DNA of 9,291 nt from Prevotella sp. UBA7551 (GTDB lineage Bacteria > Bacteroidota > Bacteroidia > Bacteroidales > Bacteroidaceae): positions 21,749 through 31,039 of the forward strand of contig DLLX01000052.1 of NCBI GenBank assembly GCA_002479145.1, written 5' to 3'. Made by a program: the position numbers and the translations under genes. The notes below the pieces were generated by a model. That model ran no database searches, was not told the origin of the DNA, and saw nothing but the letters and a program-made list of their open reading frames with translations. Every line of letters starts with the position of its first letter. Position 1 is the first letter of the stretch. This document shows positions 1 through 7,278 of the stretch, one piece after another.

Positions 1-235
1 CCCCAACGGAGAGGAGACGAGCCACATTGAGACGACGATTCCCGCCGAAGAGTGGAGCACATTCCTGCCCACAGTGCCCAAAGACTTGATTTACAACATT
101 CTCTATGGACAGAAATACGGCAAGGGAAATCGCAAGATTTTGGTTTTCCGTGGACTGTCTAATGGCATCGAGACACGGCTGATTTTCAAGAACAGACATG
201 GTAAATGGCGTTTGGAGAAAATCAAGGCATACTAA
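1..235 (+). CDS. C-terminal end of an unidentified protein (possibly DUF4348-like)
   Basis: Reading codons from base 2 gives an open frame of 77 residues that enters from the left edge and stops at TAA 233-235. The visible part is basic and hydrophilic, with a YNILYGQ segment followed by alternating hydrophobic and charged residues (ILVFRGLSNGIETRLIFK) and the end GKWRLEKIKAY. That pattern suggests the last beta strands of a small alpha/beta or NTF2-like domain. I have a weak memory of DUF4348 proteins of Bacteroidetes ending this way, but this is not a firm assignment. The start, any signal peptide and the full length lie outside the window. The stop codon is embedded in a sequence that fits the murB promoter, so this gene and murB may be transcribed separately. 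Confidence 0.6.
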   Translation, partial: PNGEETSHIETTIPAEEWSTFLPTVPKDLIYNILYGQKYGKGNRKILVFRGLSNGIETRLIFKNRHGKWRLEKIKAY

Positions 236-240
236 ATTTG
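211..240 (+). promoter_or_regulatory. candidate murB promoter (Bacteroidetes -33/-7 type)
   Basis: TTTG at 211-214 and TAAATTTG at 233-240 match the Bacteroidetes -33 (TTTG) and -7 (TAnnTTTG) elements exactly. They are separated by 18 bases, one short of the usual 19-21. The -7 box begins on the TAA stop of the upstream gene. A transcript would start near 246-250 and leave a leader of about 70 bases before the murB ATG at 319. The short spacing and location inside coding DNA lower certainty. Confidence 0.4.
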
Positions 241-318
241 TGTCACTGTAAACGATTCCGGGGCACATCTATCTGTAGGATCAGACGCATTTTTTGAAGA
301 TTTAAAGAAGAATAGCAG

Positions 319-1335
319 ATGACAGACAAGAGCGATTATAGCCTGTTGAGCCACAACACCTTCGGCATCGATGCCCGATGCCGAAGGTTTGTAGAATATG
401 CTTCCGCCAAAGAGGCACAGGAAATAGTCCGTACGCTCACTCCTGCGGACCTGCCGCTGCTCATTCTTGGCGGAGGGAGCAACTTGCTCCTTACAGGCGA
501 CTACCCCGGTACGGCCATCCACTCTGCCATTCGCTTCATCGAACCATTGGGGAATGGTCGGGTACGCTGCGGATCCGGACAGGAATGGGACGCATTTGTG
601 GCTTGGTGTGTCGACAACGGATACCATGGCGCCGAGAATCTCTCCTTAATTCCAGGCGAGTGCGGAGCAAGTGCAGTGCAAAACATTGGTGCTTACGGTG
701 CCGAAGCAAGCGACTTGATCGCCGAAGTGGAAGCTGTGGAAATCAGCACAGGAAAGTTTTGCCGCATCAAGGGCAGCGAATGTGGATACAGTTACCGCCA
801 AAGCCGCTTCAAGCACGAGTGGCGCGACCGTTATCTCATCACCGCAGTCACCTATCAGCTGTCCTCCCACTTTGAGCCAAAGCTCGACTATGGGAACATC
901 CGGGCAGCCTTGGCAAACAAAGGCATCACCCATCCAACACCGAAAGAGATGCGACAGACGATAATAGAGATACGCCGGGCCAAGCTACCCGATCCTAAAG
1001 AGCTGGGCAACGCAGGCAGTTTCTTCATGAATCCTATTGTCGATGAGTCTAAATTCAAATCCCTGCAGGCCTCATTTCCGGATATCCCACACTACGAATT
1101 GCCCACCGATGATGGTGCCAAGGCTTACAAGATTCCTGCAGGTTGGCTCATTGACCAGTGCGGATGGAAGGGACGCACACTCGGACGAGCTGGAGTGTAT
1201 GATAAGCAAGCCCTCGTACTCGTCAATCTCGGCGGCGCGACGGGACAAGAGGTGAAGAAGCTCTGCGAGGCCGTGCGCCACGACGTGGCCGAACGATTCG
1301 GAATCACCATCAATCCAGAGGTTAACATCCGATGA
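319..1335 (+). CDS. murB: UDP-N-acetylenolpyruvoylglucosamine reductase MurB (type I)
   Basis: MurB is the cytoplasmic flavoenzyme that uses NADPH to reduce UDP-GlcNAc-enolpyruvate to UDP-MurNAc, the second committed step of peptidoglycan precursor synthesis. The 338 residues are close to E. coli MurB (342). The N-terminal FAD-binding part shows SHNTFGIDA (11-19) and the FAD pyrophosphate loop LGGGSNLL (50-57); IPGECGASAVQNIGAYG (111-127) follows. The tyrosine-loop segment YSYRQSRFKHEW (157-168) marks type I enzymes. Catalytic residues by family comparison are Arg160, the proton donor Ser234 in GNAGSFF, and Glu334 in NPEVNIR. ATG 319 places the NTFG motif where the family has it; no Shine-Dalgarno is evident, as is common in Bacteroidetes. 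Its stop overlaps the start of the next gene (ATGA), so the two are probably co-transcribed and translationally coupled. Confidence 0.97.
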   Translation: MTDKSDYSLLSHNTFGIDARCRRFVEYASAKEAQEIVRTLTPADLPLLILGGGSNLLLTGDYPGTAIHSAIRFIEPLGNGRVRCGSGQEWDAFVAWCVDNGYHGAENLSLIPGECGASAVQNIGAYGAEASDLIAEVEAVEISTGKFCRIKGSECGYSYRQSRFKHEWRDRYLITAVTYQLSSHFEPKLDYGNIRAALANKGITHPTPKEMRQTIIEIRRAKLPDPKELGNAGSFFMNPIVDESKFKSLQASFPDIPHYELPTDDGAKAYKIPAGWLIDQCGWKGRTLGRAGVYDKQALVLVNLGGATGQEVKKLCEAVRHDVAERFGITINPEVNIR

Positions 1336-2093
1336 GACTCACCTTTTTAGGCACAGGAACATCAAACGGAGTACCCGTTATCGGCTGCAACTGCGCGGTT
1401 TGCCACAGCAGCGACCCACGCGACAAGCGGCTTCGCACATCCGCTTTGATTGAAACGGAATACACACGCATTTTGATTGACTGCGGTCCCGATTTCCGAC
1501 AGCAGATTCTCCCCCTCCTTTTCCGTAAAATAGACGGCATTCTCATCACCCACATTCATTACGACCATGTGGCCGGGATTGATGATGTGCGCCCGTTCTG
1601 CACCTTCGGAACGGTCAATATATTTGCCAATTCCGATACCTGCCAAGGCCTCCAGCACAACATGTCCTACTGTTTTGGGAGTCATCTCTACCCCGGCGTG
1701 CCACATCTCGCGCTCCACGCCATCGCACCTCATGAGCCTTTGCACATCGGCGATTTGCAAATTATTCCTGTAGAGGTCATGCACGACAAGATGCCTATTC
1801 TCGGATTCCGCATCGGAACGATGGCCTATATCACCGACATGAAGACGATTTCCGACACGGAGCTGCCCTACCTGCAAGGCATCGACACGCTTGTGGTCAA
1901 CGCCCTGCGCTGGAAACGACCTCACCACTCCCACCAGTTGGTCGCTGATGCCATTGCTTTTTCTCGCAAACTGGGTGTGCGGCGCACCTTTCTCACACAC
2001 CTCACGCACGACATCGGACTTCATGCCGAGGCAGAAAAGCGGCTTCCCGAAGGCATTCACTTTGCTCACGACGGGCTGATAATAGATATATAA
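1332..2093 (+). CDS. PhnP-like MBL-fold metal-dependent phosphodiesterase
   Basis: This is a metallo-beta-lactamase-fold hydrolase of the PhnP group (COG1235). In E. coli PhnP opens 5-phosphoribosyl 1,2-cyclic phosphate in phosphonate breakdown. The 253 residues match PhnP length (about 252). The start MRLTFLGTGTSNGVPVIGC is typical. Cys19, Cys21 and Cys24 form the CxCxxC part of the structural zinc site of PhnP. The active-site motif THIHYDH gives His74, His76, Asp78 and His79. Further likely ligands are His151 (VMHDK), Asp169 (YITDM) and His223 (LTHLTHD), with a second histidine cluster at 198-201 (HHSH). It looks intact and cytoplasmic. The ATG overlaps the murB stop by four bases. No other phn gene is in the window, so the true substrate may be another cyclic phosphate or nucleotide; the fold and metal site are firm, the substrate is not. 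Confidence 0.9.
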   Translation: MRLTFLGTGTSNGVPVIGCNCAVCHSSDPRDKRLRTSALIETEYTRILIDCGPDFRQQILPLLFRKIDGILITHIHYDHVAGIDDVRPFCTFGTVNIFANSDTCQGLQHNMSYCFGSHLYPGVPHLALHAIAPHEPLHIGDLQIIPVEVMHDKMPILGFRIGTMAYITDMKTISDTELPYLQGIDTLVVNALRWKRPHHSHQLVADAIAFSRKLGVRRTFLTHLTHDIGLHAEAEKRLPEGIHFAHDGLIIDI

Positions 2094-2120
2094 GCACTGT
2101 CTGCCCTCTCCCAAGAAAGT

Positions 2121-2164
2121 TACTACAACCCGCTTTTCACTTCTTTGTAGTGGTGTTCTTTTTT
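2121..2164 (+). terminator. candidate intrinsic terminator after the MBL hydrolase
   Basis: ACTACAA at 2122-2128 and its exact complement TTGTAGT at 2145-2151 can form a 7-pair stem, extendable by a T-G wobble pair. Seven bases later comes a run of six T at 2159-2164. The position, 28 bases after the stop codon of the MBL gene, suits a terminator for the murB unit. The 16-base loop and the gap between stem and T-run make it a weak example. Confidence 0.35.
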
Positions 2165-2445
2165 CAAAACAGGCTCTAATGGATGAGACTTTGGGCTCAC
2201 CATAAACCAAGCCCATTCATCTTGATGCATGGATACGAGACTCTCCCTGCTCCACTTTTTCTGGATTCCGCGCCCTAATCTTGGACAAAGCATAGCCTAA
2301 AAGCTGCACAAGCCTTCCACTGCTACACGGAAGAGAAACTCATCAGCATCTTTGGTAGCACACAACACACAAGTCCCCACTTTTGGCAGACCTTAACAAA
2401 ACTAAAAAAACAGTTGCCCGCCCGTCGCTTCACAATTAAATTTTG

Positions 2446-2453
2446 TAACTTTA
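2446..2453 (+). promoter_or_regulatory. candidate -7 promoter box for recJ-recQ
   Basis: TAACTTTA matches seven of the eight positions of the Bacteroidetes -7 box TAnnTTTG and continues as CA, like the better boxes at 7540 and 7084. No good TTTG lies 19-21 bases upstream. An overlapping alternative is AAATTTTG at 2438-2445, which has a TTG at 2414-2416 at suitable distance. Either would give a leader of roughly 80-90 bases before the recJ ATG at 2539. Confidence 0.35.
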
Positions 2454-2538
2454 CACTCCTATATTGTGTCTTGAACACTACAAAAGAGAGATGCCTCAGC
2501 TTGGCAGAGAAAAGAAGAAAACAAATACAACGATATAA

Positions 2539-4275
2539 ATGCACTTCAAATGGAAATACGAGTCGCCCTCACCAGAGCGGAAGCGCGCAGCCAAAGAATT
2601 GGGTGAGAAGCTGAATATCAGCCCAATACTCGCCAATCTGCTAATTGACCGGGGCATAACGACTGAGTCGGCAGCCAAGCGTTTCTTCCGTCCTCAGCTT
2701 GCCGACCTCATCAATCCGTTTCTGATGAAAGACATGGACCTTGCCGTGGATCGGCTCAACGATGCAATGGGACGCAAGGAGCGTATCCTTGTCTATGGCG
2801 ACTACGACGTAGACGGATGCACAGCCGTCGCTTTAGTGTATAAGTTTCTACGGCAATTCTATTCCAACATCGACTATTACATCCCCGATCGCTACGATGA
2901 AGGCTACGGAATCAGCCGACAAGGATTGCAATATGCCGTGAATACGGACGTAAAGCTGATTATTATTCTCGACAGTGGCATCAAGGCCATCAAAGAAATT
3001 GCCTATGCCAAGGAGCTGGGCATAGACTTTATCATCTGCGACCATCATGTTCCTGACAACGTGTTGCCATGCGCTGTGGCAACACTCAACCCCAAACGAT
3101 CTGACGACACTTACCCATTCAAGGAGCTGTGCGGCTGCGGGGTGGGGTTCAAGTTTATGCAGGCGTTTGCCAAAAACAATGGAATCCCCTTCTCACGCCT
3201 CATCCCTTTGCTCGATTTTTGTGCCGTCAGCATAGCCGCCGACCTTGTTCCTGTGGTCGATGAAAACCGTATCCTGGCCTTTCATGGACTGAAACAGCTC
3301 AACCAGAACCCGAGCATCGGGATAAAGGCCATCATGGACGTGTGCGGATTGAGCGGGCGCGAACTGTCGATGAGCGAGATTATCTTCAAGATTGGGCCGC
3401 GCATCAATGCCAGCGGGCGCATGGAGAGCGGCAAGGAGAGCGTTGACTTGCTCGTGGAGCGCGACTTCAACGAGGCTTTGCGCAAGGCACGGCACATCGA
3501 CGTTTACAATGAGCAGCGCAAAGGCATTGACCGGCAGATGACGGAAGAGGCCAATCAGATTGTGAACCGCCTCGAAAGTCAGAGTCATCAGAACAGTATC
3601 GTGCTCTATGACGAGCACTGGAAAAAGGGCGTCGTGGGCATTGTGGCCAGCCGTTTGACCGAAATCTACTTTCGTCCCACCATTGTCATTACGCGAGACG
3701 GCGACCTGGCAACGGGATCGGCGCGCAGTGTGGCTGGGTTCGACATCTATTCGGCTATCAAAAGTTGCCAAGACCTGCTGATCAACTTTGGCGGACACAC
3801 CTATGCAGCAGGCCTTACGCTTCGCTGGAGTGACGTAAAGAAGTTTCGAAACCGCTTCCAGGCATACGTTGACAGCCACATTCGGCCAGAGCAGACGGAG
3901 GCATACCTACACATTGATGCCATAATCGACTTCAAGGACATCACCAAGAAGATGCACAACGACCTCAAACGCTTTGCACCCTTTGGCCCGGGCAACACCA
4001 AACCGCTCTTCTGCACAAAGGATGTCTACGATTTCGGCACGTCAAAGGTGGTCGGACGCGAGCAGGAACATATCAAACTGGAACTGGTCGATTCCAAATC
4101 GAACAATGTCATGAACGGTATCGCCTTCGGGCAGGGTGGTGCCGCACGCTACATCAAATCGAAACGGTCGTTCGACATCGTGTATACCATCGAGGATAAC
4201 GTGTTCAAGCGCGGGGCGGTACAGCTTCAGATAGAGGACATCCGACCCACAGAGACAGAGGAGGAAGAAAGATAA
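2539..4275 (+). CDS. recJ: single-stranded-DNA-specific exonuclease RecJ
   Basis: RecJ is a 5'-to-3' single-strand DNA exonuclease acting in RecF-type gap repair, base excision and mismatch repair. The 578 residues match the E. coli enzyme (577). The DHH phosphoesterase core is complete: DYDVDG (88-93) as motif I, LDSG (144-147), CDHH (167-170) as the signature, and SIAADLVPV (231-239). A conserved GPRINASGRM follows at 286-295. The DHHA1 half has GVVGIVASRL (374-383) and GGHTYAAG (418-425), followed by an OB-like nucleic-acid-binding region to about 570. The protein ends in an acidic tail, TETEEEER. All metal-binding aspartates and histidines expected for activity are present. No signal peptide is seen, in keeping with a cytoplasmic enzyme. 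ATG 2539 gives the usual N-terminus. recQ begins five bases after the stop. Confidence 0.97.
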   Translation: MHFKWKYESPSPERKRAAKELGEKLNISPILANLLIDRGITTESAAKRFFRPQLADLINPFLMKDMDLAVDRLNDAMGRKERILVYGDYDVDGCTAVALVYKFLRQFYSNIDYYIPDRYDEGYGISRQGLQYAVNTDVKLIIILDSGIKAIKEIAYAKELGIDFIICDHHVPDNVLPCAVATLNPKRSDDTYPFKELCGCGVGFKFMQAFAKNNGIPFSRLIPLLDFCAVSIAADLVPVVDENRILAFHGLKQLNQNPSIGIKAIMDVCGLSGRELSMSEIIFKIGPRINASGRMESGKESVDLLVERDFNEALRKARHIDVYNEQRKGIDRQMTEEANQIVNRLESQSHQNSIVLYDEHWKKGVVGIVASRLTEIYFRPTIVITRDGDLATGSARSVAGFDIYSAIKSCQDLLINFGGHTYAAGLTLRWSDVKKFRNRFQAYVDSHIRPEQTEAYLHIDAIIDFKDITKKMHNDLKRFAPFGPGNTKPLFCTKDVYDFGTSKVVGREQEHIKLELVDSKSNNVMNGIAFGQGGAARYIKSKRSFDIVYTIEDNVFKRGAVQLQIEDIRPTETEEEER

Positions 4276-4280
4276 GAGCG

Positions 4281-6167
4281 TTGACAGACTATCGCGCCAT
4301 ACTGCGTACCTACTGGGGTTATCCCGACTTCAGAGGTGTCCAGCAAGAGATTATCGAGAGCATAGGAGCAGGTAAGGACACACTCGGGCTCATGCCGACG
4401 GGTGGAGGAAAGTCCATTACCTTTCAAGTGCCAGCTCTTGCTATGGACGGTGTATGCCTGGTCATCACTCCTTTAATCTCCCTGATGAAAGACCAGGTGG
4501 ACCACCTACGCCACCGCGGCATTCAAGCTGCGGCCATTCACTCGGGGATGCGGCGTGCAGAAATCGTGCAAACAATGGAGAATGCCATCTTTGGTGGCGT
4601 GAAACTGCTCTACATATCGCCAGAAAGACTTGCCTCCGACCTCTTCCGCGTCAAGCTGCGACACATGAAAGTGAGCTTCATTACGGTAGACGAAGCTCAC
4701 TGTATCAGCCAATGGGGCTACGATTTCCGCCCCTCCTATTTGCAGATAGCGCAAATAAGGCAACTGCTTCCCAACACACCGATACTCGCCTTGACCGCCA
4801 CAGCCACCCCAGAGGTAGTCGAAGACATCCAGCGGCAGCTCCATTTCCGCGCGTCCAATGTATTCCGGATGAGCTTCGCGCGTGCGAACCTTTCTTATAT
4901 TGTGCGCCGCACCCTCGACAAAGAGTCGGAGATTATCCACATTCTGCGCAACACCAGCGGCCCGGCCATCGTCTATATGCGCAGCCGAGAGGCCACACGC
5001 ACGCTGGCCAAGACACTCCTCCAGCACAATATCAGCGCGACATGGTACCACGCAGGACTGGAGCCGACAGTGAAAGAGGAGCGTCAGAATCTCTGGCAGG
5101 CCGACAAGGTGCGCGTTATGGTCGCAACTAACGCCTTCGGGATGGGAATCGACAAGCCTGACGTCTCACTTGTCATCCATCCCGATGCGCCAAGCTCCAT
5201 CGAAGAGTACTTTCAGGAAGCGGGCCGGGCCGGACGCGACGGCAACAAGGCCTATGCCGTGCTGCTCTACGACAAGGAGGACGCGAAAAAACTGATGAAC
5301 CGCGTCACGACCACGTTTCCCGAAAAGGAGTTTATCCGCAAAGTCTACGACCAAATAGCCTATTTCTTTGTCATTGGCGTGGGCAGCGGAGCAGGTCATA
5401 CGTTTGAGTTCAGCCTCGACAAGTTCTGCCATGCCTTCCATCACTTCCCCACCCGGGTACACGCTGCACTTGAAATATTGCAGCGTGCGGGCTACTTTGA
5501 CTATGATCCCAATCCCGACAACCGCGCAAGATTGCGGTTTCTGCTCCAGCGCGAGGACCTATACCGTCTTGATCAAGCCACTCCTAACGAGAATGCCGTC
5601 ATCACGGCCTTGCTTAGGGCGTATGGTGGACTATTCGTCGATTTTTGCTTCATCGACGAAAGTTTTGTGGCCAAAGAGGCTGGACTGTCGCATGAGGAGA
5701 CCTACTCGACCCTTCGTGGGCTCGATAAAAAGCGCATTGTGAAGTTTATACCGCGCAAAAGCATCCCGCTCATCACCTACCGTACAAACAGAATGGACGG
5801 AGAAGACCTGATTATCGGCCCTGAAGTATATGAAGACCGCAAAGCCGAATTTGCGAAACGTATCCAGGCAATGGTCGCTTATTGCGAGAATGACAGCGAA
5901 TGCCGCAGCCGCCAGCTGCTGAGCTACTTCGGTGAGACTGCAAGCAAGGACTGCGGGCACTGTGATGTTTGCCTGGCAGCTCGCAACGAACAATCCGACG
6001 ACCACCTACGACAGGCCATTCTCCAGCTGCTGTCGGACAAGAAGGGCCATCGACTCACTGAAATCAAGGCGAAGTTCGGACAGACAGAGGCCGGTAAAAT
6101 CCTCAACCTTCTCATGGCGGAAGAACGCGTAACGACAGACGGAAGCCACATCTGGTTGAAAGACTAA
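4281..6167 (+). CDS. recQ: ATP-dependent DNA helicase RecQ, short form without HRDC
   Basis: RecQ is a 3'-to-5' helicase that unwinds duplex DNA for RecJ resection and remodels stalled forks and recombination intermediates. In 628 residues it shows the family motif 0 segment (YWGYPDFRGVQQEII, 11-25), Walker A PTGGGKS (39-45, Lys44), DEAH (137-140) followed by CISQWGYDFRPSYL (aromatic-rich loop), LTATATPEV (171-179), ATNAFGMGIDKPDV (282-295) and the arginine-finger motif QEAGRAGRDG (312-321). The zinc cysteines are Cys541, Cys558, Cys561 and Cys564. These lie about 220 residues after motif VI, against about 50 in E. coli, and only 64 residues follow them, so no HRDC domain fits. The start is TTG 4281: the frame has no ATG until residue 38, too close to Walker A, and none just upstream. 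AGGAGGA at 4259-4265 lies 15 bases before it, rather far for a Shine-Dalgarno. It is almost certainly co-transcribed with recJ. Confidence 0.95.
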   Translation: MTDYRAILRTYWGYPDFRGVQQEIIESIGAGKDTLGLMPTGGGKSITFQVPALAMDGVCLVITPLISLMKDQVDHLRHRGIQAAAIHSGMRRAEIVQTMENAIFGGVKLLYISPERLASDLFRVKLRHMKVSFITVDEAHCISQWGYDFRPSYLQIAQIRQLLPNTPILALTATATPEVVEDIQRQLHFRASNVFRMSFARANLSYIVRRTLDKESEIIHILRNTSGPAIVYMRSREATRTLAKTLLQHNISATWYHAGLEPTVKEERQNLWQADKVRVMVATNAFGMGIDKPDVSLVIHPDAPSSIEEYFQEAGRAGRDGNKAYAVLLYDKEDAKKLMNRVTTTFPEKEFIRKVYDQIAYFFVIGVGSGAGHTFEFSLDKFCHAFHHFPTRVHAALEILQRAGYFDYDPNPDNRARLRFLLQREDLYRLDQATPNENAVITALLRAYGGLFVDFCFIDESFVAKEAGLSHEETYSTLRGLDKKRIVKFIPRKSIPLITYRTNRMDGEDLIIGPEVYEDRKAEFAKRIQAMVAYCENDSECRSRQLLSYFGETASKDCGHCDVCLAARNEQSDDHLRQAILQLLSDKKGHRLTEIKAKFGQTEAGKILNLLMAEERVTTDGSHIWLKD

Positions 6168-6211
6168 AGAAGGGCTGTCGTCCCAAACCGTTCCCTACTT
6201 ATTTCTTTTCA

Positions 6212-6253
6212 CTTGCACCTGTCAGCAGACGGTCAATTGTCACTGTCCGCAAG
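6212..6253. repeat. inverted repeat between convergent recQ and thioesterase genes
   Basis: GACGGT 6228-6233 can pair with ACTGTC 6242-6247 (one G-T wobble) around an 8-base loop, and CTTGC 6212-6216 is complementary to GCAAG 6249-6253 outside it. It lies in the 90-base gap between the converging genes, where a two-way terminator would be expected. Neither strand has a T-run directly after the stem, so this may only be a weak hairpin. Confidence 0.25.
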
Positions 6254-6257
6254 GAGA

Positions 6258-7031
6258 CTACTCAAACTGCAGTGCACAACGACACACCTCACGCTCATCC
6301 TCTCCTTCAGCCACCTTGCAGATGCTTACGCCAAAGGAAAGACCATCGTCGGAAAGCGGTTGGCGGTAGAATCGGAGCTTGTCTCCCTGATGACTTTCGG
6401 CCACATAGGCCACGTCAAGGCGGCGCAAGCGGTGCGTCTCATACCAAGAAATCGGCCAAAGGTCAAGCACATGGTCGATATATTTCACGCTGTTGATATG
6501 GCCGTTGATGTCCACGTCACTGTAGAAAGTGTCCAGCTCACGATCCAACGACAGACGATCATCGAGACGCACGCGCGACGGATTGGCTATGGGGCAAGGA
6601 TAATCTCGGTCAAGGTATTTCAGGAGCAGCCCGTCATGGACGGCAAGGATGTCGGCAGGCTGTCGCGTCTTGGTGTCTATCATCGCCCAAATGCTGCGGC
6701 CATAGCCGTAGATGCGGCCATCGGGTGAGCCGATTTTGAAGTTGCGGCTCGTGAAATATTTCATCGCACTGTCGCACCACGTCTCCACAAAGAACTTGTC
6801 GTAGGCGAGTGGCATTGCCTCCAGCTCGATGGCAAGCCGGCTCAGCACCCATGTGCGATGGATGGTCTGGAGATAGCCCATGCCGAAACGACGGGCATCG
6901 GAGTGAAATTCGGCCGCATTGAGCAATGAGTTGCCCAGCTGTCCCATCGTCAGATGCTTGGAAAAGTCGCATCGGAACGGGTCAGCCATCATGTCATAGT
7001 GGGCTACCTTGGGCAAAAGTTGTTTTTCCAT
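6258..7031 (-). CDS. acyl-ACP thioesterase (FatA/FatB-like, double hotdog)
   Basis: The enzyme hydrolyses acyl-ACP to free fatty acid and ACP in the cytoplasm, ending or diverting fatty-acid synthesis. The 257 residues fit bacterial members of the acyl-ACP thioesterase family (PF01643), which is well represented in Bacteroides. The N-terminal hotdog carries LSRLAIELEAMP and FFVETWCDSAMKYFTSRNFKI (63-100). The C-terminal hotdog has the hallmark SDVDINGHINSVKYIDH (171-187), giving Asp174, Asn176 and His178, and Glu212 in YVAESHQGD; Ser213 sits where the plant enzymes have Cys. I place the start at the ATG complementary to 7029-7031, not at the in-frame ATG ending at 7157. A promoter lies at 7108-7077 inside that longer frame, and the added 42 residues look unlike the family. 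It converges on recQ and diverges from the epimerase-like gene. Confidence 0.92.
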   Translation of the reverse strand: MEKQLLPKVAHYDMMADPFRCDFSKHLTMGQLGNSLLNAAEFHSDARRFGMGYLQTIHRTWVLSRLAIELEAMPLAYDKFFVETWCDSAMKYFTSRNFKIGSPDGRIYGYGRSIWAMIDTKTRQPADILAVHDGLLLKYLDRDYPCPIANPSRVRLDDRLSLDRELDTFYSDVDINGHINSVKYIDHVLDLWPISWYETHRLRRLDVAYVAESHQGDKLRFYRQPLSDDGLSFGVSICKVAEGEDEREVCRCALQFE

Positions 7032-7076
7032 GTTGTATGTCTTTGATTCGGATGCCTGTAAGTTACAAGCTCCATG

Positions 7077-7108
7077 CAAAGTTAGCCAATTATCCTTTAT
7101 CCGCCAAG
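7077..7108 (-). promoter_or_regulatory. promoter of the acyl-ACP thioesterase gene
   Basis: On the minus strand, TAACTTTG (7084 down to 7077) is a full match to the Bacteroidetes -7 box TAnnTTTG. CTTG (7108 down to 7105), three of four bases of the -33 element, lies 20 bases upstream, which is ideal spacing. Transcription would begin near 7070, about 40 bases before the chosen ATG at 7031. The 11 bases TAACTTTGCAT recur exactly in the opposing promoter at 7540. Confidence 0.6.
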
Positions 7109-7278
7109 GCGACGCGCCAGTGTTTTCTGCCAGCCTCTTTTCTCTTTCATTCTTCACACCGCAACACGCCCTCCACCTTGACTTGTCTCCCTGTGAACAC
7201 AGTATGGCAAGCGCACATGCATTCTACTGAACAACAATAGTTCAGCTACCATGATGGGAAAGAGGCCAAATCGCTTGG

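Larger units (their letters stand above)
2094..2538. other. 445-base spacer upstream of recJ
   Basis: No convincing gene is seen on either strand. Beyond the candidate terminator, it holds a nested inverted repeat: GATGA 2182-2186 pairs with TCATC 2217-2221, and TGGGCT 2192-2197 pairs with AGCCCA 2210-2215 around a 12-base loop, with unequal bulges between the two stems. Bases 2222-2400 show no recognisable structure or conserved frame. The last 100 bases are AT-rich and carry the recJ promoter candidate. No T-run follows the nested repeat, so it is not an obvious terminator. Confidence 0.45.

Noticed and set aside
1362..2216. Long open frame of 284 codons on the minus strand opposite the MBL hydrolase
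   Set aside because: The plus-strand protein has all PhnP-family motifs. The minus-strand translation shows no family motif, and its length follows from codon bias on the other strand.
2165..2445. Possible gene remnant or small RNA gene between the MBL hydrolase and recJ
   Set aside because: All frames are short or lack any recognisable protein pattern, and I see no promoter-plus-terminator pair that would define an RNA gene.
3193..3879. Minus-strand open frame of 228 codons inside recJ
   Set aside because: It is antisense to the DHH/DHHA1 core of a complete RecJ and has no recognisable motif.
4454..5131. Plus-strand open frame of 225 codons overlapping recQ in another frame
   Set aside because: It is rich in Pro, Arg, His and Ser as an out-of-frame translation would be, while RecQ motifs run through the same bases.
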